A stretch of 64,000 nucleotides of DNA, from NCBI RefSeq assembly GCF_000002985.6, contig NC_003284.9, positions 7,130,001 to 7,194,000 on the forward strand, read 5' to 3'. Within the stretch, counting starts at the first letter, position 1; each line of letters begins with the position of its first letter. Below, piece after piece: positions 49,336 through 61,886 of this stretch. A model generated the notes under the pieces. It was not told the DNA's origin and searched no databases. It saw only the letters and a list, made by a program, of their open reading frames with translations. The translations under genes were made by a program, and so were the position numbers. Source of the stretch: Caenorhabditis elegans (taxonomy: Eukaryota > Nematoda > Chromadorea > Rhabditida > Rhabditidae).

Positions 49336-49888
49336 TTATTTTGACTAATTTATTTTATTTTTCTCATTAATTCACTAACTTTCCTCATTATTTGTAAAAA
49401 AATTGAATTTGAAGAGTATTACAAACATTTGTTCGACAAGATATTGAATAATAATGCCAAACTGTAACTTTACGTGGTTTTTTAAATTGCAATTATTTTT
49501 TAAAATTTGTTTTGTGTTTTGTCTATTTTCAATTTTGCGGAGTTTGTTGCAACAAAGAATATTCAATTTTAACATTTTATTGCTTAAATTTGAAAATGTC
49601 AAATATTAATGATTTCAATGTGTTCAATAGTTGACTACGTCTAGATGTCGAGCTCGGGAACATCTGCAGCACAGCCCATAACGAGATCATCGTTTTTTAT
49701 CGAGATAAACCAAGAACATTGTGCTCGCCAAACTTTCCCGGTGGTTATTTATTTATGGTGCTAAATGTTTTCCACGGATTTTCAGAAATCTCATATTACA
49801 AAACTACTTGGTAAACTTGTCAGCTAAACTGTTGTTTTTTTTTGACAAATTAAAATATTTGTGGTTGAGCTTTGAAATGTTTTTATTA
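49336..49888. other. Intergenic, nothing recognised
   Basis: AT-rich; only short ORFs without splice signals. Confidence 0.4.
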
Positions 49889-49890
49889 TA

Positions 49891-50959
49891 TTAGGGCGGC
49901 AAATAAGTTTTGACGTATTCCGTCAATTTACGGTTTTCCTTAAATTTTATATGGGTGACCTATAGTAGGCGGTTAGTATATACAAGCTTATTAGTTTCAG
50001 CTATTTCAGCCTGCATATTGGCACTTTGATCTGAAAAAATTAAAAATTTTTTCGAAATTTTTTTTGCGATTTTTTGGGTTAGGCGTTTGAGTTTTGATGT
50101 TAATATCTAAATCAATTAAGTTTTGTTTGTAGATTACAAAAATTGAATCCCGACTCGATTGGGCCATACCCAAAACTTTTATAGACACTCAAAGTCAAAA
50201 AGTGAAGTGTACTAAAAATTTGTAATTTTTCAGATTCAATATTTTCTTAAAGTTTCAAACTAAAAAATGAATACGTTTATCCAAATAATTCAATTTATAA
50301 CAATTTTGGTCAGTTCCAGTCTCCGTTGGGGATTTATGAGTTTCAACTTTTGAATAATCTGTGATGTCCAGAAGACCGTTTAGCTATTTTCCAAATTATA
50401 TTTTTACAAAAAAGCAACAAATATCAAAAATTAAAGCTTGTTTCTTTTACATAAGCACCAATTTTTGCTTTTTGTACAAATCAACTTCCGACCACTTTAA
50501 GTTTTTTAAACAAAAGTTCAAATCTTTTTTCTTGGTAGATAACTCAAAACGATATGAAAAACAAGGATAATACAAAAGAAACAAACATAGTTTATTGTTA
50601 TCTTTTGCTTTTTTGTAAGAATATAACTTGAACAATAGCTTCACGGTCTTCTGAACATCACAGATCTTGAAAAAGTTGAAACTCATAAATCCCCAACGGA
50701 GCCTGGAACTGATCAGAATTTTTGTAATCTGCAAACAAAACTTAATTGTTTTTTGAATTAATTGGTTTAGATATTAAAATCAAAACACAAACGCCTTACC
50801 CAAAAAATCGCAGAAAAAATTCAAAGTGCCAATATGCAGGCTGAAATAGCTGAAACTAATAAGCTTGTATATACTAACCGCCTACTATAGGTCACCCATA
50901 TAAAATTTGAGGAAAACCGTAAATTGACGAAATACGTCAAAACTTATTTGTCGCCCTAA
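49891..50959. mobile_element. Large fold-back TA-flanked DNA element, family copy 2
   Basis: Ends TTAGGGCG/CGCCCTAA with TA on both sides (49889-49890 and 50960-50961). The terminal inverted repeats extend about 140 bp with few mismatches, sharing ACCTATAGTAGGCGG and CAGGCTGAAATAGCTG-type stretches. A second nested inverted repeat pairs 50310-50390 with 50640-50715 (both arms contain TCCCCAACGGAG or its inverse), so most of the ~1.07 kb can fold on itself. No transposase. Copy 1 is at 14274-14830. Confidence 0.85.
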
Positions 50960-50961
50960 TA

Positions 50962-53900
50962 GTACATACATTATTCAGTCATAATTTCATATTCAACTTT
51001 ATATTCAAACTCAAATAATAGGCTGATTAAAAAAACTGAGCGACGGTAAATCGCCTGCTGCGTGGTCAATTGAATGTACCGTATGCTCCGCCTTGACACT
51101 ACCCCTTTAACCTTTGGCAAAGCATATGAGTCATTAACAATAAATCATATAAATGTGCCTACACACTTTATGCATCGATTTCTAGTGTATGCTCATTGAC
51201 TTTGTTTTTTGAAATTCGTTATGATTTTCTCATGAAAGTATGTATAAATCGAGTCTTTGCATTTTGTTCTCACTATTTCTGTGTGTTTTGTAAGTCATTT
51301 AAAAATTTAAATATACTTCTTTTCAAACAGTAACAGTCAAAATGATTCACGAATTTTTTTTAACTAGTATAATAGATATTCGTTTTTAGTTCAGTCGAAT
51401 GCAGGCAGAAACACATTTTTAAACAAGTTTGTGAATCGTTACTGATTTACTGATTTTTTTCTTATTTACTGATTTACTGTTACTGATTCAAATTGTTTGT
51501 TTTAAAAGAGTCATAATAAAACTCAAGTTAAAAAATTTTATATGATTTCCCATTCAGCAAAATATTCTAATTATTCAATGTAAATTGTCGCTGCATTTTC
51601 TCAATTTATAAAATAAACTTTATGACACTTTTACTATTTCCCATAATCAATTATCACTATGTAATCAATTACTTTAATTTTTAATTGTTAATTGTAACCA
51701 TGTCTCTTCCCTATCCTAAATTTCCTGTACATACGACACTGTCCACCGATTTACCCAGAAAAGCGAAGGGTATAGAACAGTATGTCGTGGTCAATTAGAT
51801 ACGCTCTGACTACACACTACCCCTTTACCTTTGTACAATGCGCGTGAGTCATCAATTCATACAGGTTGGTTTAATTATTTTATCCACCGACATACAGTAA
51901 TTCTTTTCGCGTTAATTTTTTGACGTTAATGGTAAGTTTTTTTCAAACATCATACACATTTAGTGTCCGTAGACAGTCTGAAGATCAGTTTTATTATTGT
52001 CTAATTGATTCAACTTGTACACAGTCTAAAAACTTTAAAAAATATTTTAGCGTGAATCAACCAACAATCGAACATTCATTATTCATCCATTAGTCTCACA
52101 ATCTCTATATTAGTCTTGCATTGCCTAGTCATACTTTGTGAAAACCTTGGCATACTTGTAATTTCCTTTTTTGAAGTAAAATAAACGTCAATGATAGAGT
52201 GAAAACATATGATTTAAGTTATGAACGCATAAAATCAAGTTTCTCTTAAGAGCCGATTTTTTTTCAAAAATTATATGACACTCGAAAATAAGTCTTGGAA
52301 GAAATTTTAATTTAGTTTGTAGTTTAAAAGAAAATTATTACACTGACAAGTCCAGCTCAACTCTTTTTGCTATTACTTGCAAAAGAAAGTCCTTGTTTGA
52401 AATTAAACAACATTTTTTTGATTAATTGAAATTAAAATGTAGCGGTAGAAAATTACACAATTGTTCTTTCATGGTTTATCCTTTTAAGAAAACAACTTAC
52501 TATTGTGTTACATTTTTTTTTTAATTTTTTTAAAATGTTTTTATTTTTATAATACTTCAATTTAATAAACATGTTTTTTTTTAATTTTTCTAACACTGGA
52601 ACATCAAACTCGTTGATTTTAAAAATAAAATTTCGAAACAAAAACGTTTTTTTACCAGCCAACCGACTGCCGACAGATAACTGCCAAAAACTTTAAGTTC
52701 TATTTCTATGCTGTGACTGAACTTTTTCAAAAAAAGTTTTGTCCGAAGACACTATAGGAAAAGGTTTAACTTGTTTCACCAGGCAATTGGCCTAAACCGC
52801 ATAGTTTTGAAAAGTTTTCTCCTACATTACAAATATGTTTTTTCAGTTACTTGGCACGTTCACCTCACAATTTTTCTATTATTCAATCGGTTATCTTGAT
52901 TTTTCCCCGGTTGGCAAATTTTCGGACTCTTCGTGAAGAACATCAATTATGAAGTAGTCCTTTTCAAATGAGCAATTATTTTGTTCGGATCATATCGGCA
53001 GGAAGATGCTAAAATTGCATTAAGGTATACGGTAGTTTTGGTAGACAGGTGTGACTAATTGCTCTGATATTATCTGTTTCTTTGATCCAATGGATCATAT
53101 TCGGTGTGCCCTTTGCAGTCAACAAGTCGCAACTAGTACGTTTTAATCCGCTAATTACTCCTTTCAGACACCCAATGCACATTACTAACTAAGATTATAC
53201 AATGCCTGTCACCTGTCACATACATCAAAATTACATTTTATTACGATTTTTTATCATTCAGTGAAAGTGTTAATAAAGAAGAAAACATTTGGCCAATGAA
53301 GAAAATCGGCACCGAGCCGTATTAGGGTTTTCAAAGTTTAGAAAGTGAATATGATCACAACCACAATAAATAAAATTTAAAAGAACTGCATTATAAATTT
53401 AAAAACAACTACTGATGATACGGTTAATAAAGTATTTTAAATTAATTTTTAACTCTAATAAAGATATGAAAAATGTTTAGAAAAATGTTAGTATGATGTT
53501 TAATCAATTTAACACTATAGAACTAGTTCTCAATACATCCTCCTCAATCTCGCTTTGAAAAAGGACTAAGGGTTTATAATGTTTCGGTTAATTAACTATT
53601 ATTTATCAAAGTAGCCTCAGAAACCTGAAATTAAACATGAAACTTCTTAACATTTTTTTAAAAAACTGTACATCGCGGTTCAAAATTTTGAAGAAAAGCG
53701 GCTAAATTTCAATAAGCGTTTTTTCATGTTGCACGACTTGTCATTAATAGTGATTAGTTTTCAAATGATCGTTGTTTTTTTATTTTTTACACTTTGGTAA
53801 TCTATAATCTAATTTTTTACGCCTTCAGTCAATAAGTAATTAGTTTGAATAACTCTTGATTATTCACTGAAAACGCGGAAGAACTTTATGTAATATTTGG

Positions 53901-56900
53901 TCGTGCTGAAGTTCGAAATTATATTTGCCATTTTGAATTTTTACAAGCAAGAGTTCTGAACTGTGAATTCCTTTTACAGGCTATAATTATCTTCCTGTCA
54001 AATTTTTGACAAGTTCGCAACAAGTTACAATGAATTATTTGCATTGTTTTTATTTCAATAATTAAGAAAAATAATTTCACAAACTCACTCAACGTCACAA
54101 TATATACTCGCTGTTGAAGAGTGCTTGCCAAAGATGACAAATATTGTGCGATAGATTTTTATGAAAACGTGTGGCTCATATTAATCATAATTGATGAAAT
54201 AACTCGTTAAGAGCTCATTGAGAAATTATAAACTTAATGAGCCCAAAGAAAGTGAGAGAGATGGTAAGACAATAATGAATTACTGTGAAATATGAATAAT
54301 TGAAATTGCAATATATAAACTTCAGGTTTCATTTTCAAAACGTCGTCTTACAGAATGGAAAAATATGTCATGTTGAAACCCAAACTTTTTTAACTGTTTG
54401 AATCCTATGGTAGCACTACTGTATACATACCTAACCCTACACGAACCAACTCACAAACCCATCTGAAGATTACTTTCAAACAAGATCCAGAACCGCTGAA
54501 TATTTGCCAACTATTCTTTGGTACAGCAATCAAACTGCAGCTTTGATCAAATTAACGTTTTTATTTCCCATTTTTTGGCAGTTACGTGGTAGAGGTTTGA
54601 ACAGATTTACACATCCACAACATTTGTATTCTGAAACCAATAAAATTCATAAAAACCGTAACAACCTCTGTGTTTGTTCATGATCCGATCCAATTATTCA
54701 GTTTCCTGAAAATCCCATGTCTAAATTGAATGCAGAAGTCTCATAACTTTTACGAAGCCAAACGACAAAAACCTAATCTGCTACTATTTTTAAATTTAAA
54801 AACTTTAAAATAAAAAAATTGAAATACAGTGTAGACGAGTGATAAAAAGAAAAAAAACGATTGAAGGAGAATTTTCGATTGATGGCCAAAAATGGAGTTC
54901 AATGAATGCTCAGTTAATTCTCGATCGTTAATTCCTGAAACCATAGACATGACAAAAAACAAAACTATTAGTTAACAAATTTAGATGTCTTGTAGTCTCT
55001 AATAATTTTTAATAGTAAGAAAATATAAAAAAAGCAAACTCATTACTCAGTGTAGACCTGCAAAATACAAAGGGAAAAAATATGTAGACCTGAAACAAAA
55101 TAAAAATTACATTTAATTTGATATTTTTACAAAATGTGCAAAAAATGGAGTGCTCTACCATTTTACCGTTTACAGCATCGAGAACGCAACCTGTGGTCGT
55201 TTTTCTGAACTTTCCTTATTAAAAAACTTTAGTATCCAGACTGCTTTTAAATTTTTATTCCATTCTTCACTGTAGTCTGACAGTTTCACTCAAAACTAAC
55301 AATTGTGGCTGTAGAAATTGGAGGGGGTGCTATAGAAGTTGGACGCACTGTAGTAGCGAACAATACGAGTGTTATAAGGTGCTGCTATGTATGTCTTTTA
55401 ACACAGGTATTGTTCAATACCACAATTTTTTAAAAATATACAGATGGCAGCAGAGTCATACTAAATGAGTTTTCTCCGAAGTGTTGATACCAATGGCTAC
55501 CGTAAGAAACGTATACTTATGGAGGCAGCATTTAGTCTGCATTGTTTTTTCTGTCTATTATGAAACCCCGTTGAGCATGGAAAAAATGGAAAAAATAATG
55601 TTTTTGAAGCTTTCGTTCTCTCTCAAACACAAAATTGAAGCTGAATGTTGTATTTTAAAAAAAAGTTTATCATAAACTGTTTTGTTCGATGATTAATGTT
55701 CACCTTGGATGTGAGCATCATAAACGTTTTGGATATTTGAAGGTGGCATAACTTCCACAAAATGGAATCGACAATAATTTGTTTTAAATATAATGGTTTT
55801 TACATTAGCTTTCATAAAATTTAACACCATTCCAGAACATGTTCCCAAGAAGTGTGTGGCATTCGGCTTGCATGTTTGAACATTTTCACATTTCTCTTTA
55901 TAAAAACTTCAGATGTCATCTTTAGATGATAGTTAATTGGAAAGCAATACATTTATACAAAATTGAGTATGGAAGTCATCAAAGTGAACAAAATAGAGTT
56001 ATCGATAAAGGTCAGGTTCTGCGAGGCGACAATCTGGCAATTTTTTTTCAGCCAGCAATCGACAAAAATATAGTTTTTGAATTTCTGTATATTGTAAAGC
56101 GTGTACTTTTGTGACAAAATGCTGAACTTTACTGATTGCATCTTTATTGAATAACTTTATTGATTATTGATTACTGCGCCTTAAAACACTTGGCAAATGA
56201 CAGATATCAAAAAAATAAGAACGATACGACGTCCAGCACATGCCGACAAAAGCCAATTTTTTTTTAACTTTCGTACAATTTTCTTGAACAATCAAATTAC
56301 AAAGTAGTGAACAATGAGCGTGCAACGAAATACTTTTTTTTTCAAACACTAACATTGGTCAGTACCACGAACTTGCATGAGTAGAAAATACAATTAGAAG
56401 TAGAATAAAAACGTAATATGTTGATCGTGGGGCCTAATGGTGGGGCCTACAACTACCGTAAGTCACGCATATTCGGTGGTAGCATTCGGTCAATCCCGAT
56501 TAGCTCCGCCCTATATTAAAGCACGTATGTTCCTTCGATGAATCGAACAGACTTGTAAATATACTGTTACTTTCTTTTTTTGTTTTAATTGATTTCAATC
56601 CACATTATGTTTTAAACTTTTTTTCAAAAAATATTGTATTTCAAAGTGAGATTTGGAAAATTTCACATTGAATCGTACTTCAAAACTCAAAGTAAAATTT
56701 AGCTTTGCTGTCTTTTTTCGAATTGTACTTTTCTTGCTTTTGCACTTAACCTGTCAAATTCAGAATTAAATTTCAGGTAAAGCGAAAAAAGTTGACAGAT
56801 TTATTCCTCATAAAATCGATTTTCACAGCATGTGCTCTGCAGCCTAATTTTTCAAGTGTATCTAGCTAGTTTACTATAAGGTATTTAGGTACTTTTCCTT

Positions 56901-57354
56901 TTTTATCCCGCATTTTTAAAAGAATATTCCACTCATTGAATTATTCGAATTTAATTCTCACGTGAATGTTCATTTAAAACTATCTTATTTTTAGGCTTAT
57001 TTTTAGGCTTGCAAAATGAAATTGTTAAGGGGAAAAAAATGTCATATTTTAGAAATGTGTAATCGAATACAGGTGCATCAAACACAATAAAGCTCAGAGT
57101 TATAACTTTGATTGGGATGTCGCATGAAGGATCAACTCAAAAGTCAAATCAGTATGAACTTGAAAACGATTGAAAGTTAAATTGATTGCGATACTTTTAG
57201 AAAATACATGTTGACAGGAAAAAGAAGGAAAGTAAGTTGTTAGAATAAATATATAAATTATTCTAAAAAAACATGTAGAATATAGTCGCGGTAAGAAATT
57301 GTTTTGAACGCCAAATTTAATGAGACATCGCGCAAATAGTTTGCCTGGCTACTT
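50962..57354. other. Gene-poor AT-rich region
   Basis: About 6.4 kb with no coding exon I can support; ORFs are Phe/Lys/Asn-rich and lack splice signals. It contains two related ~70-bp blocks (51061-51135 and 51786-51852, see findings), the right end of a TACAGTGC-type repeat at about 55310-55353, and a GC-richer patch at about 56430-56530. Confidence 0.45.
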
Positions 57355-57702
57355 TCATACAACTCCAATAGCTTCCAAATCGGCAGTTGTGAGTTTTCGT
57401 AATTTCTTGGAATCTTTCTGATAATTTTATTGTTTTATTGCGAATGATTCGAAAATATAATTTACCTCATTGTGTTTTCGTATTTCTTCTTCGAATTTCC
57501 AGTTTTTAGGGGGTTTCACATAGCCATCCACGTTTTTGTTAGTTACGACAAAAATTCTATCATCGGAAGGGTCAGTGATCGGCCTATATAGTACGTTTGA
57601 AACTGTAGAGTTTGTTGATGGTTGAAGACAAATTTCTAATGTTTCAAACCATGGTGACTTGTCGTTATTTTTCTTCTTCGAATAGGGAGTTTGATTTGAC
57701 AT
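57355..57702 (-). CDS. Unrecognised small gene or 3' end of a larger gene, 99 aa
   Basis: Exon 57466-57702 ends at a GTAAAT donor and joins in phase 0 to 57355-57417 after an ATTATCAG acceptor, giving 99 aa. The protein is polar and cytoplasmic-looking: MSNQTPYSKKKNNDK at the start, ITDPSDDRIFVV in the middle, KKLRKLTTADLEAIGVV at the end. An acceptor (AATTTTTAG) 11 bp before the ATG could be a spliced-leader site, making this a complete gene. Alternatively the exon continues one of the exons upstream on the same strand (59832-61886). No family recognised. Confidence 0.62.
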
Positions 57703-57713
57703 CAAAGAAAAGT

Positions 57714-58639
57714 CTAAAAATTTAACATTTAGGAAATTAACAAGGAAAATCAATAAGGAATACTCGCGTTTAACGTGACCAGATTGTGTGGAAAAGAAAT
57801 AATGAAATTCTAAAAATTGTGATTTTTAAAGGTTTTTTTTCTAATTAAACAATTAACAAAAATTGTTTGCAATATTCATAATAGTCAGAATATGTGGAAA
57901 CGTTAAATTTTGTCTAGTAAAAGTTTGACACAAGTTGACACAAGTTTTATAGGCGTTCAAATATCTTTTTGAAGCCCGTAAAAATGGGAAAAGCAAAAAT
58001 GAATCGATAATGGATGAAGTTAAGAAAAATTGTCCTAATTATTTAGTTTTGCTATTAAACTAATTAGAGAGAAAACCAGAAGCCGACGTTGTCGACAAAG
58101 AAATAAGAAGAAGCTTCAAAAGAGAGAGATCTCTATTTTCTGCATTTTTCTGCGCATCACAGTGTATCTTGTGTATCAGCGCGTTGCTCTGCTCAAACGC
58201 CCCTTAAAGTCGATTGGTTTCAACATCAAAGCATCAGTTTTTTCTTAGGTCATCTCCCTTTGGGATTATCGATATTTATTTAGATGTTGAATATGAAAGT
58301 TGTGTGGGCGAATGGAATGTGCTTTTGTTTATTGAGATATGTGATCTTCAATAGGAAACGAGTCAACTTGATCGTAAAAAAGAATGAGTTCCTCTTGGTT
58401 TGTTATAAACAAAAAAAAACTAGGCTACCAAAATAAAATTTTGGAGTTACCTAATCAGATGGTTTGGGACCGGATAGTTCATCAGCCTCCACTACCATGC
58501 TAGTTTGACAACTCTAAAAAAGTGAGAGCGGACATTTTGGTACGGGTGAATATCTTTTACTTGGAACATAGTGAGAGAGTTTGATTGTTCATTTTTCGTT
58601 TGATTGTTCTGTCTTTTATTTGAAGATGTCAGTTCCCTC
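57714..58639. other. Upstream of the 57.4 kb gene
   Basis: Noncoding as far as I can see. It includes block 58201-58318, which resembles 60505-60622 (see findings) and may be promoter sequence. Confidence 0.45.
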
Positions 58640-58765
58640 CTAGAAAGCGGTTTGATCTAGAAGGTCTGACGTTTCCTTCGTCTTGTTTACTGCTGCCTCG
58701 GTACACGGTGATGACAGGACATCGGCTCGTACCTGGCTGTGCCGCTCTTCTTCTTTTTCTGACAT
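58640..58765 (-). other. Possible coding exon open in all three minus-strand frames
   Basis: The sequence is GC-richer than its surroundings. One frame reads a 41-aa ORF from the ATG at 58765 (starts MSEKEEERHSQ, ends DLLDQTAF), and the other two frames also stay open for 20-40 codons. An acceptor-like TAAATGTCAG precedes it. It may be an exon of the neighbouring minus-strand gene, but I cannot fix the frame. Confidence 0.3.
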
Positions 58766-59725
58766 TTAAACATCTTTTCCAAACTCAAATGTTACTAATT
58801 ACTTTATTCCACTGAGACCATGTATGTATAAGACTCTGTGAAAGATCGATAACGATGTTTGATTTTAGATGGACCTGGCACAACTTAAAGTTTTGGACGC
58901 GATCAATGAGCTTCTGACGCTACCTGACCACAATTGACTGATAGTGTACATGTTTAGAAATCTTGGTAAAAAGGAGTGTTGCCATACAAAAAACACTTAT
59001 AACACATTCAAAAGGCCGTTACGAAGCTGGAAGCCCAAAAATGTTGGAATCCACAATGAGACATATAATTTGTTCCTATAATCAATTAGACATTTTTGAA
59101 AATAAAACATAGCTGCTACATTGAATTTGTCGTGATATGGGTCACAGAAAAAACAAATAAGATCAACAAACTATCTAACTTGTAGAAACTTGAATATTTA
59201 TGCAGCATCAATCTTTTTTTATTCCGGTGATTTGAATTATTAGACTATGTTCCACTTTAGAAAAGTTTGAATTTTCTGTTTTCGTTTTTAATTGGATGTT
59301 CTTTATTATATTTCTCAACGGAACAGTTTCAACCATTTAAACTTGAAATATAAAGATAATTTAAAACGAGTAAAACGCAAGCATGTCGTAAGAAAAGTAT
59401 GTGTTTTGGAATACAAAAGTTGTGAGACATGAAATTGAGATTAAATTAAAAAACAGTGGTAGACAGTAAGGAAAGCTATAATGGATGATTAGGAAAAGAG
59501 GTATAATGGAGCAGCAAGCGAACTTTTTTGTATTGTCGAAATGCGGAATATGGTGATCTTTATGGGTAAACTGGAAAAAAAGTTTGAAAAAATAAATTAT
59601 CTTCCAGGAACTCTTCCAGTAAAAGATGGATCCAACGAGAAGATCCAATCGACATTTTTTTAACAGCACGCAATCTAAACAAGAATCATAAGGAATTTTG
59701 TATAATTTAGGAAATTGATAAGGCA

Positions 59726-59744
59726 CTTATGGGTTTCGTTTCCC
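59726..59744. repeat. Solo end of the CTTATGGG MITE family
   Basis: Nineteen bases nearly identical to the terminal repeat of the pgp-10 intron element (34785-34986). No matching inverted end was seen nearby. Confidence 0.55.
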
Positions 59745-59831
59745 AAAAAAAAAATCAATTTTTGAATTAAACCAATTTTGTGTATTTTCAAGTTTAGCTA
59801 TACGAAAACCACAATTACCATATTTTCTTAC

Positions 59832-61886
59832 ATATTTCAACAAATTCCAAGTTTTTTCGAACAACCCTTGTTGTCTCGGGAAGTTGCCGTTTTGCAAGTG
59901 GTTCGGACTTCTTTCTGGTTGGTTTATTGGCAACCTAACGAGATTCTCCTCGGGGGCCTGGATTCTTTCCTGTGGAGCTGGTGGCAGTCTGTATAAAAAT
60001 TATCGGCACATTTGTTTGCACCAAACATAATAAAATACTTTTGTGGGGGTAATGCAAAAAACAATTTCAAGCTAAGTGCCATTCTTGCTTTAATATAATT
60101 GGTTTTTTGTCTAACAAAATATCGCACTGCTTAAATGGACTAGTTGACTGCAATTGCGGGGTTTCTTGGTTCTCCGATGTGAATTTCTTTAGGATGTCCC
60201 CAAGGAACTGGTATCACTGAGCTTTCACTGTTTTCCTCCATTATTGTTTGTGAGACGGTTCTTAAAATTGACAATTTTGTAAAAGGTATTGTTCATTTAT
60301 ATACTTTTCTTAATGGCGGTAGATGAGGTGGACAGAAGTTCTGAAATTGTAAACTTTATTTCGTCTTTTATGTCAAATCAGTTAATAACAAGAGATATAT
60401 TATATCAACCCACCTAAAATCGTATACTTGAAACACTGCAAGCCAGGAGAACAATGGTTAATAATATATTGTAGTTTTCTATTCTCTGACTTCTTATGTT
60501 GTCCCGCCTCTAGAAATCAACTGGCTTGAAATTCAAAGCATCAGCGTTTTCAGCTTAACTCCCATTGGGACTCTTTTCAATTCAAATTGATAATAAGAAT
60601 TTATAGCTATGTGGGCGAATGAATCAGTTTTATTTCATAATTGGTATGCTTGATCTTCCGGAATTCTAGTTTGTTATATACATCATTGTGAAAGTCTGTG
60701 AAGGCGTTTATACTTATTAATAGGCCACAAAGAGGTTTGGATTTCAAACAGAAATAACTAAGAATGGTATTTATTTCCTTTTGAAAATAGTTACCAATTT
60801 CGAATAACAAAGGTTTTAAAAAGTGAAGGGATGAAATAATTTTCGGCAAGAGTCAGAGTTGCCTAACCTCAATTTTTTTGGCAAACGGCAACTGACAGTT
60901 GCAGATATTTCAGCATCTATTTCATGTGGGTCCATAAATCAAATTTCTGAGAAGACATTGTTTTTTCATCACTATACAAGTGTTTTATTTGATATCTTCA
61001 CTGTCATTCTTGTTTTTTCCACTTTCTCTTTTCAGGTAAAAAGCTCTCAGTTAACAGTAATAATAAATTACAAAAATTCGTCCTCTTACTATGCATTTAC
61101 AAACATCAAAGGTTTATAATCTTTTGCAGCATTGATATCCAGTGAAATTAATCTTTCTAGTTTTTTTCAACACGATGATATAAATTTATTGCCATAACTG
61201 ATGGTAGCTTTTCGAAAACATATATGTATTCCAAGTCAGATAAGCCTTGACTTACTATTTTAAAAAAGTTAGAAAAGTATGTTAATCGGTTTAAAAAGCT
61301 CTGAAATTTTGGTTTGGACAATTAAACCATTGCCAATGAAAATGTATATGAATCTATTGAAATTTAAAATTATATTTACTAAAAAGAACAATTAGGAAAT
61401 TTTAACAACAACTTTAGTACAAAAAAAATTGAAGTAGAAGTAAAAAACGATAATGACAGTTTCTAAATTCTGAAAATTTCAATTTACAATAGATATAAGC
61501 AAATAAAATAATATATATTCGGATATACACAAATTATGAAAGAATCAATAGAAACAATCAACCAAACGATGATGAAGTTCGTTTGTCACAGGTAGTTTTT
61601 AGATATACATATTGCATGTTGCTTGATTTTTGATTTTCGCGTTTAACTTTTCCGCCGACGAATAATTTAGATCTGAATTATTCAATAAAAGTGTGTCGAA
61701 TAATATGTATTTAGTACTTACATAAGAGATATGATTCCACTCCCCATTCTCAACTCGGAACCATCCATTGACAGGGAACACTAGTGGCTCCTCTCTAGGT
61801 TCAATCTCCAACCATTCCAACATTAGAGTGTGGAATTCGTTGATCACACGGTTGAAAAAAGTCGAAATGAATGAAAACAAGGGCAT
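59832..61886 (-). CDS. Unrecognised multi-exon gene, 3' end unresolved
   Basis: Exons 61722-61886, 60305-60340, 60229-60260 and 59832-59988 join in frame into 130 aa ending at a good GTAAGA donor, so more exons must follow. The first exon reads MPLFSFISTFFNRVINEF, then EWLEIEPREEPLVFPVNGWF; the later exons are Pro/Gln/Asn-rich (LPPAPQERIQAPEENLVRLP). Intron 60261-60304 is 44 bp. The first intron is 1.4 kb and the GTGAAA donor at 60228 is weak. The downstream exon could be within 57.4-58.8 kb, but no phase-0 continuation is clean. Best supported: the first exon and 59832-59988. Confidence 0.45.
60140..60241 (-). CDS. Possible 33-aa microprotein ORF overlapping another frame
   Basis: ATG at 60241 to TAG at 60140 reads MEENSESSVIPVPWGHPKEI and continues to a tail NPAIAVN, with worm-like codons (CCA, GGA, ATC). 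It overlaps, in another frame, the end of the exon 60229-60260. The nearest upstream acceptor is TTTTAAG at 60261-60267. It may instead be part of an alternative exon. Confidence 0.35.
   Translation of the reverse strand: MEENSESSVIPVPWGHPKEIHIGEPRNPAIAVN
60341..61721. other. Mostly intron or promoter, nothing else recognised
   Basis: Contains the duplicated block 60505-60622. The open frame 60859-61119 (+) is hydrophobic, low complexity and without splice support, so I do not call it. Confidence 0.4.

Noticed and set aside
58869-58937. 23-codon + strand ORF (MDLAQLKVLDAINELL) right after a GATTTTAG acceptor
   Set aside because: Amphipathic and tempting as a last exon, but no + strand upstream exon with a matching phase was found.
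59361-59726. 121-codon open frame on the minus strand
   Set aside because: Phe/Tyr/Ile-rich with no clean acceptor phase from the exon at 59832; it may contain a short exon, but the frame cannot be chosen.
60859-61119. 86-codon + strand ORF
   Set aside because: Hydrophobic, low complexity, no splice or start context; lies in the intron of the minus-strand gene.
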